A stretch of DNA of 8,558 nucleotides from Bacteroidales bacterium UBA1458 (lineage in GTDB: Bacteria; Bacteroidota; Bacteroidia; Bacteroidales; VadinHA17). The stretch is taken from the NCBI GenBank assembly GCA_002325785.1, contig DCSU01000099.1, forward strand, positions 1 to 8,558, read 5' to 3'. Positions 1 through 7,129 of this stretch are shown here, piece by piece. Numbering within the stretch: the stretch's first letter is position 1; every line of letters begins with the position of its first letter. The notes under the pieces were generated by a model. The model did no database searches, was not told the origin of the DNA, and was given only the letters and a program-made list of their open reading frames with translations. The translations under genes were made by a program, and so were the position numbers.

Positions 1-20
1 ACCAACTGAGCTAATCGCCC
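1..20 (-). tRNA. 5' end of a tRNA gene, truncated by the window edge
   Basis: Read on the minus strand, these 20 bases are GGGCGATTAGCTCAGTTGGT. They fit canonical tRNA positions 1-20: a seven-base acceptor strand GGGCGAT, then T8 and A9, the D-stem strand GCTC, and a D-loop start AGTTGGT carrying A14 and the invariant G18-G19. The mature 5' end is therefore the base at position 20. The anticodon, the T arm and the 3' end lie beyond position 1, so the amino acid cannot be read; the acceptor sequence would suit several elongator tRNAs, for example valine or isoleucine types. A consensus promoter lies directly upstream, which strongly supports a real, expressed gene rather than a chance match. 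Confidence 0.87.
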
Positions 21-32
21 GAAAAGCGAGTG

Positions 33-62
33 CAAATATAATTCACATTTTTTATTTCGCAA
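33..62 (-). promoter_or_regulatory. Bacteroidota-type promoter of the tRNA gene
   Basis: On the minus strand a TTG (-33 element, positions 62-60) is followed by 19 nt (59-41) and then TATATTTG (positions 40-33), a perfect match to the Bacteroidota -7 consensus TAnnTTTG. The box ends 12 nt before the tRNA 5' end. Transcription would start near positions 26-29, giving a leader of about 6-9 nt to be removed by RNase P. The match and spacing are seen directly; the start point is inferred from the family consensus. Confidence 0.82.
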
Positions 63-330
63 GGTACTTGCTGAAAATAAAAACAGGGTATGAAGCCTTA
101 CTCAAAGTAACCCTCACGCAACCATCCGCCACGACTGTGAGTCATGTTATTAAGTGTGTTAATTATACACGCACGGGGGATGATACCAATAATCGAAAAA
201 TATTTATATTAGCTTTTGGTACTTTTTGACTTTGAATGAGTTACATCTGGAAGCCAAATGCTTTCAGGCTAATAGCTCAACTGTTTGATAAATAGTATGA
301 TATGCTTCCCATATCGCGAACCTGACCGTT
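63..330. other. Non-coding spacer between the tRNA and the adhesin operon
   Basis: This AT-rich stretch holds no ORF with coding character and should contain the promoter and 5' leader of the plus-strand operon. I could not find a plus-strand promoter as good as the tRNA one. Near matches to TAnnTTTG are TAGCTTTT (210-217), TACTTTTT (220-227) and TACATCTG (242-249), each with one mismatch and none with a TTG at the usual 19-21 nt spacing. A 4-bp inverted repeat (GACT gtg AGTC, 133-143) is too short to call. An in-frame TGA at 298-300 limits how far the adhesin start could move upstream. No Shine-Dalgarno sequence precedes the ATG at 331, which is common in Bacteroidota. Confidence 0.6.
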
Positions 331-3300
331 ATGAAACAAACCCGCCTGTTACCCCTTGTCATTGCGTCTCTTCTCATCCTGCCTCCGCTGACAGCTGATG
401 CGCAGGTAGGTCCGGGAGGCGTGGGCAGCCTGACCAACACCCAACTGTGGCTCAGGTCTGACAGCCTTATCGCCATTCAGCCACTCTATTTTGTCACAAA
501 TTGGTACGATCTGTCGGGACATATGCGCGATTTTGGGGCTGTGGTCACGGGGCAGACTGTTCCCTCTGTGGTTTTAAATGCCGTCAATGGCTATCCTTCC
601 GTCTCTTTTACCGATCAGGGAGGGGTGGGAGGTGATTTCCTCGGATACAACGGTCCAATGGGGATAACCGGGTCTGATGCCGCCACCGTGGTGATCGTTG
701 CACGCAACACAACGGCTGCCGATGAACAGAACGGGGGACTCTACCTCGGGCAGAAGAATGCCGGTGGTGCCAATGCGGTAAGGAGTTACGGCCTTGAATT
801 TGACGATGCTGTCCGGTTCAACGGACAGAGCCAGGTGTTCAGCGACGGACATACGGCCAACGACTATAAGATAATTTACTACACCAATCCTGCCGGGGCA
901 GCAGTATCGGCCTACGGTGCCTATCTTGACGGCACACTTCTCACAGGCAGTTCAACATCATCGCTGGTGCCGTCACTTGTGTCCAACTTCGCCCTGGTCG
1001 GTGCCACCCAGATGAACGGGAGCTATAATCCGGCCGGGTACCTCAACGGAGACATGCTTGAGATCGCGGTCTTCTCGGGACAGCTTAATGACGCAGAGCG
1101 AGTTGTACTTCATAATAACCTTGGTGCAAAGTATCTTTTGCCCATTGCTGATGACCACTATGCGTGGGAGGTGACACATTCTCACGACGTATCTGGTATA
1201 GCCGCCTTCAACGGCACCACCTTCACCAACCCATGGTCTACCGGCATATTGTCGGTAACCTCACCTTCAGACCTCTCTGAAGGCGAATATCTGTTCTTTG
1301 GCCACAACAAGGCAGGCGCAAAGACCTGGACCACCAGCGAGGTTCCTGCCCCCGGAACATTCCGGCTGGCAAGAGAGTGGCGGTTCGACGAAACGGGGGA
1401 TGTGGGCACAGTCACTGTCAGCATTCCTGCTGCATCGCTACCGGCGTTTCCTTCAGGTTATCCTCTGCTGGGAATCCTGACTGATGCCGACGGCGATTTT
1501 TCCTCCGGTGCCACCATGCACCGGCCTCTACTGAACGCCGGATCATACACCATTGACCTTAATATAACTGATGGCCATCATCTTGCCGTAATTGCATTCC
1601 GTCCGGAGGTGCGCTTTACTGTGGCCGCCGGGTCAGGACCCGAGAATATCACCGGTGTTACTGTACAGGTCAGCCTTAACTACCCGCATATCTCCGACAT
1701 CTCAGTTGATTATGCCGTCACCGGTGGCACTGCCACGAACGGTGCAGACTACACACTGGCGCCCGGAACGGTGACCATCCCTACCGGGGCGGTTACCGGA
1801 TCATTCAATATCACCGTGATCAACGATGCCCTCGTGGAACCAAGTGAGACGATCGTGACTGGACTATCCAATCCATCAGCAGATGTGTCGGTAGGATCCC
1901 AGAGCAGCCATACCTATACTATCCTGAATGATGACAATATCTACGTCTCATTCTCTGGGGCAACGGCCTCAGCTCCGGAGGGCAACGCACCCGGCACAGT
2001 CTCAGCCCTGACACTTGTTGTCAGCGGAGGCATATCGACAGTCCCGGGGAGCCTGTTACTAATCGTCACCAACGGTACTGCCACATCCGGCGACTGGTCA
2101 CAGACCGGCAATCTTATTAACATCCCTGCCGGAGACTATACAACACCAGTCTCCATACTACTCCCGGCATCAGTTCTCACCATCATCGGAGACCTGTCGG
2201 TTGAGAGTGATGAGACCATCAACCTGAATATGAACACCTTTGTGAATGTGTTCGCAGGCCCGGTCATAAGTTCGGTTTATACTATATTGAACGATGATAA
2301 CTCCACTATCAGTGTAGCCCCATCTGTACCGCTGATCGCTGAGGGCGGACCGGGCGCACCGGGTACCGGCTCATTTGTATTCACCATGACGAATCCGTCG
2401 TCTACGGCAAGAACCGTATCATATATGGTTACAGGCAGTGCAACATCAGGGACTGACTTCATAGCTTTGCCAGGGTCATTTATCCTGCCGTCCGGAGATC
2501 TCACCTTTAACCTCAGTCTCTCTTCAGTGTCTGACCTCCTTGTCGAGGGCGATGAGACAGTAACAGTTATGATAACAGGTGTCTCAGGCATTCCTGTCAT
2601 AGCCGTTAACGCCATTCCGGCAACAATAACAATTGACGATGACGATATTCCGGAAATAATGTACTCACCATCCTCTGTAACCATGGCCGAGGGCTCTTCA
2701 ACCGGGATCGAAGTATGGCTTTCCAATCCCCCTGTCGGCTCAGTCACCCTGAATGTGTCAGTTATGATGGCCGGACTACTGAATATCAACCCGGTGACAC
2801 TGACCTTCAACACGGCCAACTATGCCACTCACCAGATAATTACGCTGCAGTCGGTTGAAAACAGTGTTCTGGGCGACCAGACGGATAATGTCATTATCTC
2901 GGTTAACGACGCTCTTTCAGATAATTCTTTTGATGGTTTGCCCGATATTAATATACCGGTAACCATCACGAACAACGATATAGCCAGCATCGTTGTCAGC
3001 CCCGGGTCAGTCACGGTGGTCGAGAATGGCACTGCTACCTTTACCGTAGCCCTGTCAGCCGCCCCTGCGTCAGGAACTGTGGTCATCGATCTGGTCAGCA
3101 ACAACACCGGGATTGCTACGATCAATCTCGCCTCGATTACATTCACCACTGCCAACTGGAACATTCCCCGTACTGTTACAGTCACGGGAGTGAATAACAA
3201 TACAATACCGGACGCGTCAACAATAATCAGCCTCACTGTCAATAATGCTCTTTCCAATGACGGTTATGACGGAGTTACGGCCAGCGTTGCTGTTAACGTG

Positions 3301-6126
3301 ACCAATGACGATGTGGCAGGCTTCATTGTCGCGCCGCTCACGCTGACAATAAATGAAGGCGGACCGTCAGGCCAGTTCACCGTGGTACTTACCTCTCAGC
3401 CTTCAACTGATGTTGTTTTTGATCTCGTTAACGCTGCCCCGGTGCATACCGGTCATCCGGCCCAGGTGACATTCACTCCGTTAAACTGGAATGTACCTGT
3501 AGTTGTGACCGTAACTGCCGTAGAGGATGCACTTGATGCTGACAGAACGGACATAATAGCTGTCACGGTCAATCAGCCACTGTCCGACAATAACTTCGAC
3601 GGCATGGCTTCACAGAATGTGACTGTCACCATCGAAGACAATGATCCTCCGGTAATATCCGGCTGTCCCGCAAATATAACTGTCGGCAACGCTCCGGGAG
3701 CCTGTTCAGCTGTTGTCAGCTGGATTCCTCCTGTCTCCACTGCGCCTATGGTCTCGACTCATTTACCCGGGGCAACATTTGCTGTGGGTGTAACTACTGT
3801 AACGTACACATCAACAGACAGTGACGGCATGATCTCCACCTGTTTGTTTACAGTCACCGTCAATGATACGGAGGATCCGGTCGTATTGTGTGTCAATACC
3901 ACAATACCATTGGATGCCTCGGGCAATGCGTCGATTGCTGCGGCCGATATCCTCTCAGGCGCCCCGGCTGATAACTGTTCGGTAGCTTCGGTGACTCTAA
4001 GCAGATCATCGTTCACCTGTGCCGATCTGGGAAGCGTAACGGTTACTGTTACAGTCACTGACGCCAGCGGAAATGTTTCGACTTGCGACGCCGTTGTCAC
4101 CGTCACCGATCCCTTCCCTGCATCACTTAGTGCCGGTCCTGATGATGAGATATGCACAACTATTTCGACATATGCTATCACCGGCGCCACAGTGGCTAAC
4201 ATGAGTCTGATCTGGACAACCTCAGGCTCAGGCACTTTCAGTGATCCTGCAGCGGTTAGCCCGGTCTATACCCGTGGTGCTACCGATCTGACTTCTGTAA
4301 CACTTACACTTACGGGAAACAAAATCAGTGGGTGTCCTGTGACACTCAGCGATGAAATGACTTTGACCTTTGCGGCGGTGCCAACTGCTGACGCTGGTGC
4401 AGACAAAGATCTGTGCAGCGGCACGGTCAATGTAGCCCTCGCAGATGCGACGGCCACAGGTGGTACAGTAGCCTGGACAACCTCAGGGAACGGTACTTTC
4501 AGTAACCCGGCATCAGTTAATCCGACATACGCTTTTGGATCCACTGATTCAGGACCAGTCACCCTCACAATGACGGTTACAAGCACGGAGTGCGGTACGG
4601 TAACCGATAACGTGATTATTACATTCACTTCCGCACCCGTAGCCGATGCCGGTCCTGACGCCAATGTGTGCCTGACCGCTCCAGAATACCAGGTTACCGG
4701 AGCATCCCATGCAGGAGGAACAGTCACCTGGAGCACCAGCGGAAACGGCTCTTTTAGCAGCACCGCTGTTGACAATCCGTTATACACATTTGGTACAGCG
4801 GATTATACAACTGGTTCCGTCACTCTTACGATGGAGGTTGCCGGAGGCGGAACTTGCGGTACAGCAACCTCGTCTGCAGTTATCACAATAAATCCGTTGC
4901 CGGTAATTCAGGTAACCGGACATGAGGACATAACCTGTGCCGGCCTGACTGACGGAGAGATACATCTTGCTGCCAATGCAGGGCTTGCACCTTACACATA
5001 CAGTATTGACGGCGCACCCTTCCAGGCTTCCGGCGATTTTACGGGGTTGCCAGCAGCATCCTACCTCTTTGAAGTTATGGATGCCAACGGCTGTACTTCT
5101 GATACTATGCTTGCGATCACGGAGCCCCTGCCATTCCTTGCCACCTCTGACAGTACACATACTGTTAAATGCCACGGCGGGAATGACGGTGCTGTATATA
5201 CTACCTTGACAGGGGGAACGCAGCCATACAATATAAGTTGGAGCGGTCCCTCCGGATTTACTTCTTCCACACCGGATATTACAGGACTGGTAGCAGGGAC
5301 ATACACTTTGACCGTTACTGACCTGAATGGATGTGCAACATTTGGCTTCATTGAGGTAATCACCCAGCCGGATCCGATTATCGAGACCGGGCTGACTATG
5401 TCTGACTACGGCGGTTTTGGAGTTCAGTGTCCGGAGTCGGCCGATGGGTCAATTTCGGTCTCAGCAATTGGAGGGACCCCGCCTCTGACGTTCGCATGGA
5501 GCGGTCCGGGAGGGTTTACTTCATCCCAACCCTCCATCTCTTTTCTGAGGGCAGGGACCTATTCCCTCACCATAACAGACATTAACGGGTGCATAAATAC
5601 AGGTGAATTTGTGCTTACTGCGCCGGAGGCCATGCTGATTACGGCCACAACCGAGTCAGCCTCCTGTCCCGATACGCCTGACGGCAGCATTGACCTGACC
5701 GTGGCCGGTGGCGCCGGTACGCTTCTCTACCTCTGGGGTGATGGAGTCACCACTGCTAACCGCTCCGGCATCCTTTCAGGTGACCATACTGTCACTGTGA
5801 CTGATGCCAACGGATGCGAGCAGCTCTTGACTGTCACTGTCGGGGTTACAGGTATTGACTGCCTGAGAATATACGAGATCATAACCCCCAACGGCGATGG
5901 CCGCAATGACACATGGAGGCTCACGAACGGGGAGCTTTACCCCAACGCGGAGATATTCGTTTACAGCCGCTGGGGCAGGCTGGTTTACCATTCACGAAAT
6001 GCAAGTGATGAGTGGGATGGAACGTACAACGGTAAGCTTCTGCCGAACGATTCGTATCATTACGTCATTCACCTGAACGATGGCACAGAGCCACGTACGG
6101 GAGTCATCTCAATCATAAGCAAATAA
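331..6126 (+). CDS. Large SprB-like multidomain surface protein with T9SS type B sorting domain
   Basis: This 1931-residue protein is probably exported by Sec, then by the type IX system, to the cell surface as an adhesin. Domains in order: signal peptide 1-24 (likely cut ADA|Q); LamG-like lectin domain about 35-270; a beta-rich region 276-425 of the kind that often follows such LamG domains; three Calx-beta repeats 426-535, 537-656 and 658-772; three Calx-beta-like repeats of 111 residues, 773-1105; two HYR-like domains 1106-1183 and 1184-1260; three PKD-like repeats 1265-1523; four SprB-type repeats 1531-1844; and a type B C-terminal sorting domain about 1847-1931. The sorting domain shows ITPNGDGRNDTW (1851-1862), SRWGRLVY (1879-1886) and WDG...LLPNDSYHY (1895-1911). 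The ATG is the first possible one after an in-frame stop at 298-300 and begins a good signal peptide. A PorP/SprF gene follows after 13 nt. Ligand, and whether it acts in gliding or simple adhesion, are unknown. Confidence 0.96.
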   Translation: MKQTRLLPLVIASLLILPPLTADAQVGPGGVGSLTNTQLWLRSDSLIAIQPLYFVTNWYDLSGHMRDFGAVVTGQTVPSVVLNAVNGYPSVSFTDQGGVGGDFLGYNGPMGITGSDAATVVIVARNTTAADEQNGGLYLGQKNAGGANAVRSYGLEFDDAVRFNGQSQVFSDGHTANDYKIIYYTNPAGAAVSAYGAYLDGTLLTGSSTSSLVPSLVSNFALVGATQMNGSYNPAGYLNGDMLEIAVFSGQLNDAERVVLHNNLGAKYLLPIADDHYAWEVTHSHDVSGIAAFNGTTFTNPWSTGILSVTSPSDLSEGEYLFFGHNKAGAKTWTTSEVPAPGTFRLAREWRFDETGDVGTVTVSIPAASLPAFPSGYPLLGILTDADGDFSSGATMHRPLLNAGSYTIDLNITDGHHLAVIAFRPEVRFTVAAGSGPENITGVTVQVSLNYPHISDISVDYAVTGGTATNGADYTLAPGTVTIPTGAVTGSFNITVINDALVEPSETIVTGLSNPSADVSVGSQSSHTYTILNDDNIYVSFSGATASAPEGNAPGTVSALTLVVSGGISTVPGSLLLIVTNGTATSGDWSQTGNLINIPAGDYTTPVSILLPASVLTIIGDLSVESDETINLNMNTFVNVFAGPVISSVYTILNDDNSTISVAPSVPLIAEGGPGAPGTGSFVFTMTNPSSTARTVSYMVTGSATSGTDFIALPGSFILPSGDLTFNLSLSSVSDLLVEGDETVTVMITGVSGIPVIAVNAIPATITIDDDDIPEIMYSPSSVTMAEGSSTGIEVWLSNPPVGSVTLNVSVMMAGLLNINPVTLTFNTANYATHQIITLQSVENSVLGDQTDNVIISVNDALSDNSFDGLPDINIPVTITNNDIASIVVSPGSVTVVENGTATFTVALSAAPASGTVVIDLVSNNTGIATINLASITFTTANWNIPRTVTVTGVNNNTIPDASTIISLTVNNALSNDGYDGVTASVAVNVTNDDVAGFIVAPLTLTINEGGPSGQFTVVLTSQPSTDVVFDLVNAAPVHTGHPAQVTFTPLNWNVPVVVTVTAVEDALDADRTDIIAVTVNQPLSDNNFDGMASQNVTVTIEDNDPPVISGCPANITVGNAPGACSAVVSWIPPVSTAPMVSTHLPGATFAVGVTTVTYTSTDSDGMISTCLFTVTVNDTEDPVVLCVNTTIPLDASGNASIAAADILSGAPADNCSVASVTLSRSSFTCADLGSVTVTVTVTDASGNVSTCDAVVTVTDPFPASLSAGPDDEICTTISTYAITGATVANMSLIWTTSGSGTFSDPAAVSPVYTRGATDLTSVTLTLTGNKISGCPVTLSDEMTLTFAAVPTADAGADKDLCSGTVNVALADATATGGTVAWTTSGNGTFSNPASVNPTYAFGSTDSGPVTLTMTVTSTECGTVTDNVIITFTSAPVADAGPDANVCLTAPEYQVTGASHAGGTVTWSTSGNGSFSSTAVDNPLYTFGTADYTTGSVTLTMEVAGGGTCGTATSSAVITINPLPVIQVTGHEDITCAGLTDGEIHLAANAGLAPYTYSIDGAPFQASGDFTGLPAASYLFEVMDANGCTSDTMLAITEPLPFLATSDSTHTVKCHGGNDGAVYTTLTGGTQPYNISWSGPSGFTSSTPDITGLVAGTYTLTVTDLNGCATFGFIEVITQPDPIIETGLTMSDYGGFGVQCPESADGSISVSAIGGTPPLTFAWSGPGGFTSSQPSISFLRAGTYSLTITDINGCINTGEFVLTAPEAMLITATTESASCPDTPDGSIDLTVAGGAGTLLYLWGDGVTTANRSGILSGDHTVTVTDANGCEQLLTVTVGVTGIDCLRIYEIITPNGDGRNDTWRLTNGELYPNAEIFVYSRWGRLVYHSRNASDEWDGTYNGKLLPNDSYHYVIHLNDGTEPRTGVISIISK
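433..1140 (+). other. LamG/concanavalin A-like domain at the adhesin N terminus
   Basis: Residues about 35-270 begin with TQLWLRSDS and carry WYDLSG, then NGYPSVSF and GGDFLGY, and near the end NGDMLEIAVFSGQLNDAER. This is the pattern of the LamG-like jellyroll domains often found at the start of Bacteroidota secreted proteins, where the last block is the conserved statement of a small beta-sandwich with a short helix before YLL. Such domains often bind carbohydrate or protein ligands. As the farthest domain from the C-terminal anchor, it is the best candidate for the ligand-binding tip; that is inference. Confidence 0.7.
1606..2646 (+). repeat. Three tandem Calx-beta repeats in the adhesin
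   Basis: Residues 426-535, 537-656 and 658-772 each run from a beta strand to an acidic terminal motif (YTILNDDN, YTILNDDN, TITIDDDD). Within each is the GTATNGADY/GTATSGDW/GSATSGTDF block and a late acidic turn: VEPSETI (502-508), VESDETI (624-630) and VEGDETV (738-744). These are hallmarks of Calx-beta domains, which bind calcium at the domain ends and stiffen extracellular stalks. The first copy has serine where the other two have aspartate in the ExDET turn. Calcium binding is inferred from the family. Confidence 0.83.
2647..3645 (+). repeat. Three tandem 111-residue Calx-beta-like repeats
   Basis: Residues 773-883, 884-994 and 995-1105 are three repeats, each exactly 111 residues (333 bp). 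Shared landmarks are an early VxxxExG segment, a TFxxxN[WY] block followed by a VTVT-type strand, an L-S-[DN]-x-x-[FY]-D-G turn (862-869, 974-981, 1084-1091), and a closing T-x-x-[ND]-[ND]-D motif that leads straight into the next unit. The DNA copies have diverged well beyond the protein pattern, so the equal length reflects structural constraint or old duplication rather than a recent event. Confidence 0.83.
3646..4110 (+). other. Two HYR-like domains in the adhesin
   Basis: Residues 1106-1183 open with PPVISGCPANITV and contain an ATFAVGVTTVTYTSTDSDG block and a CLFTVTVNDTEDP ending, the standard HYR (hyalin repeat) pattern. Residues 1184-1260 form a related unit with LDASGNASI, ADNCS, CADLGSVTVTVTVTDASGN and STCDAVVTVTD. 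HYR domains are Ig-like folds linked to adhesion. The first cysteine of the mature protein (Cys1112) occurs here. Confidence 0.78.
4123..4899 (+). repeat. Three PKD-like repeats of about 87 residues
   Basis: Residues 1265-1350, 1351-1435 and 1436-1523 share an AGxDxxxC start (Cys1275, Cys1362, Cys1447), a W-[ST]-TSG-x-G-[TS]-F-S core, a P-x-Y-x-x-G block, a VTLTxxV strand and a second cysteine. Repeats one and two share an identical 14-bp stretch, TGGACAACCTCAGG, at 4213-4226 and 4474-4487, exactly 261 bp (87 codons) apart in the same phase. Repeats of this type are common in Bacteroidota gliding and adhesion proteins. The fold assignment is by pattern only. Confidence 0.75.
4921..5862 (+). 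repeat. Four SprB-type repeats next to the sorting domain
   Basis: Residues about 1531-1601, 1602-1682, 1683-1768 and 1769-1844 follow the SprB-repeat scheme: an early cysteine followed by a DG or ND turn, a central G-x-x-P-[YL] or G-x-x-x-L-L block, a G-x-[YH]-x-[FVL]-x-[VI]-x-D-x-N-G-C block, then a strand with Q/E/A-P. The four NGC sequences and the four early cysteines (TCAGL, KCHGG, QCPES, SCPDT) give two cysteines per unit. Units two and three are closest, both carrying WSGPxGFTSSxP. These repeats are typical of the T9SS-exported gliding adhesin SprB and its relatives. Confidence 0.85.
5869..6123 (+). other. Type B C-terminal sorting domain of the T9SS
   Basis: Residues about 1847-1931 match the gliding motility-associated C-terminal domain (CHU_C type, often called type B). 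It has ITPNGDGRNDTW, then an aromatic IFVYSRWGRLVY strand pair, WDGTYNG, LLPNDSYHYVIHL and a final short strand before the terminal lysine. This domain directs export across the outer membrane through the type IX system. Type B substrates are thought to be treated differently from type A ones, often needing a dedicated PorP/SprF partner, which is encoded next door. Confidence 0.93.
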
Positions 6127-6139
6127 ACCGGAAGGAGAT

Positions 6140-7129
6140 ATGAAACGTCTGAGAATAATAACAGTATTGGGCCTTCTGGCAGTTATGCCTGTGTTATCAG
6201 GGCAGCAGTTCCCGATGTACAGCCAGTATATCATGAACGGCTTCCTGCTTAATCCATCTTATGCAGGCAGCGACTATTACACCACTTTTGGCCTTACCGT
6301 TCGTGAACAGTGGCTGAATGTGCCTGATGCACCAAGCACATATGCGGCTGCCTTCCAGACCAGGATCCTCAATGACAGTTATATAACGAAATCGACTGCT
6401 GTCAGAAAGAAGATCAGCAGGCCAACCAGGGGAGGAAGGGTAGGAGTAGGAGGATACCTGTTCTCCGATCACAACGGGATAATGCACAGGACCGGTTTGC
6501 AGATGGCTTATGCATATCACCTTCCCGTAGCGGAAGAGCAACAGCTCTCCTTTGGTCTGTCGCTGAGTGCGTACCAGTATTTTGTCGACATCAATGGTGC
6601 GGTGATGCCTGGCGATGTTAACGACGAGTTCCTCAATAACTATGACCAGGTAGTCTATATCCCCGATGCCAACTTCGGTATCAGTTATACAACAAGAAAC
6701 TATTATGCCGGTTTTTCTATGACTAACCTTTTCAGAGGAACTCTGATGATTGGCAATGGAGGAGATAACGGAAGGTCTGAACTGGGTCATTATTTTCTCA
6801 CCGGCGGCATACGGTTTTACGCCGGTCCTGATTGGATAATTGAGCCTTCATTGATGCTGAAATCATCGGACATGGTGCTCAAATCTTTCCAGGCTGATGT
6901 GACTGCCAGGGTCTATTACATGGAGGATTACTGGCTCGGCCTCTCCTACCGCTCTGCAGATGCAGTAATTCTTCTGGCAGGAGTTAAAGTTGACAGGTTC
7001 TACCTGGGGTATGCCTTTGACTTTACCATGTCAGAGATACGCAGCTATACCTACGGAACGCACGAGCTGACCATTCTGGCCCGGTTCGGGGACAATCCGA
7101 GGAGGTACAGGTGGATTAACAAGTACTGA
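6140..7129 (+). CDS. PorP/SprF family type IX secretion outer-membrane protein
   Basis: This 329-residue protein is a predicted outer-membrane beta-barrel. A signal peptide (about 1-20) is followed by the family opening QQFPMYSQYIMNGFLLNPSY and AGS, then REQW with a DAPSTYAAAF stretch. Later family landmarks are FSDHNGIMHRTG, DANFGISY (176-183) with YYAGFSMTNL, EPSLMLK, and near the end YWLGLSYRS, GYAFDFTMSEI (290-300) and GTHELTI. The length is usual for the family. In Flavobacterium johnsoniae, SprF is needed for export or surface display of SprB, and SprF-like genes commonly sit just after a type B sorting-domain protein, exactly as here. The upstream AAGGAG (6132-6137) is only 2 nt from the ATG, unusually close, but the signal peptide supports this start. 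Its partner is most likely the large adhesin; that is inference. Confidence 0.96.
   Translation: MKRLRIITVLGLLAVMPVLSGQQFPMYSQYIMNGFLLNPSYAGSDYYTTFGLTVREQWLNVPDAPSTYAAAFQTRILNDSYITKSTAVRKKISRPTRGGRVGVGGYLFSDHNGIMHRTGLQMAYAYHLPVAEEQQLSFGLSLSAYQYFVDINGAVMPGDVNDEFLNNYDQVVYIPDANFGISYTTRNYYAGFSMTNLFRGTLMIGNGGDNGRSELGHYFLTGGIRFYAGPDWIIEPSLMLKSSDMVLKSFQADVTARVYYMEDYWLGLSYRSADAVILLAGVKVDRFYLGYAFDFTMSEIRSYTYGTHELTILARFGDNPRRYRWINKY

Noticed and set aside
133..143. Inverted repeat GACT gtg AGTC as an operator or terminator
   Set aside because: The stem is only 4 bp with a 3-nt loop, the flanks do not extend it, and no T run follows.
210..249. TAGCTTTT, TACTTTTT and TACATCTG as the operon promoter
   Set aside because: Each has one mismatch to the -7 box and none has a TTG at the expected spacing, so I did not annotate a plus-strand promoter.
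1..330. tRNA gene as the attachment site of an integrated element carrying the adhesin operon
   Set aside because: Integration normally uses the 3' half of a tRNA, but the operon lies on the 5' side. No integrase, direct repeat or compositional break is visible.
2277..2819. Open 180-codon frame on the minus strand, with others of 142-173 codons at 2829-3257, 3759-4235 and 4266-4787
   Set aside because: Thr/Val/Ser-rich repeats coded with GTC, ACC and GTG give few stops on the opposite strand. The products are low-complexity mirrors of the adhesin repeats, with no start signals or family motifs.
6197..6790. Open 197-codon frame on the minus strand
   Set aside because: It lies entirely within the PorP/SprF gene, its protein has no recognisable family pattern, and the plus-strand frame has clear family motifs across the same bases.
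7099..7105. GAGGAGG as the ribosome binding site of the lipoprotein gene
   Set aside because: It lies 23 nt before the ATG, too far to act directly, and encodes part of the C-terminal tail of the SprF-type protein. Coupling through the TGATG overlap is the simpler explanation.
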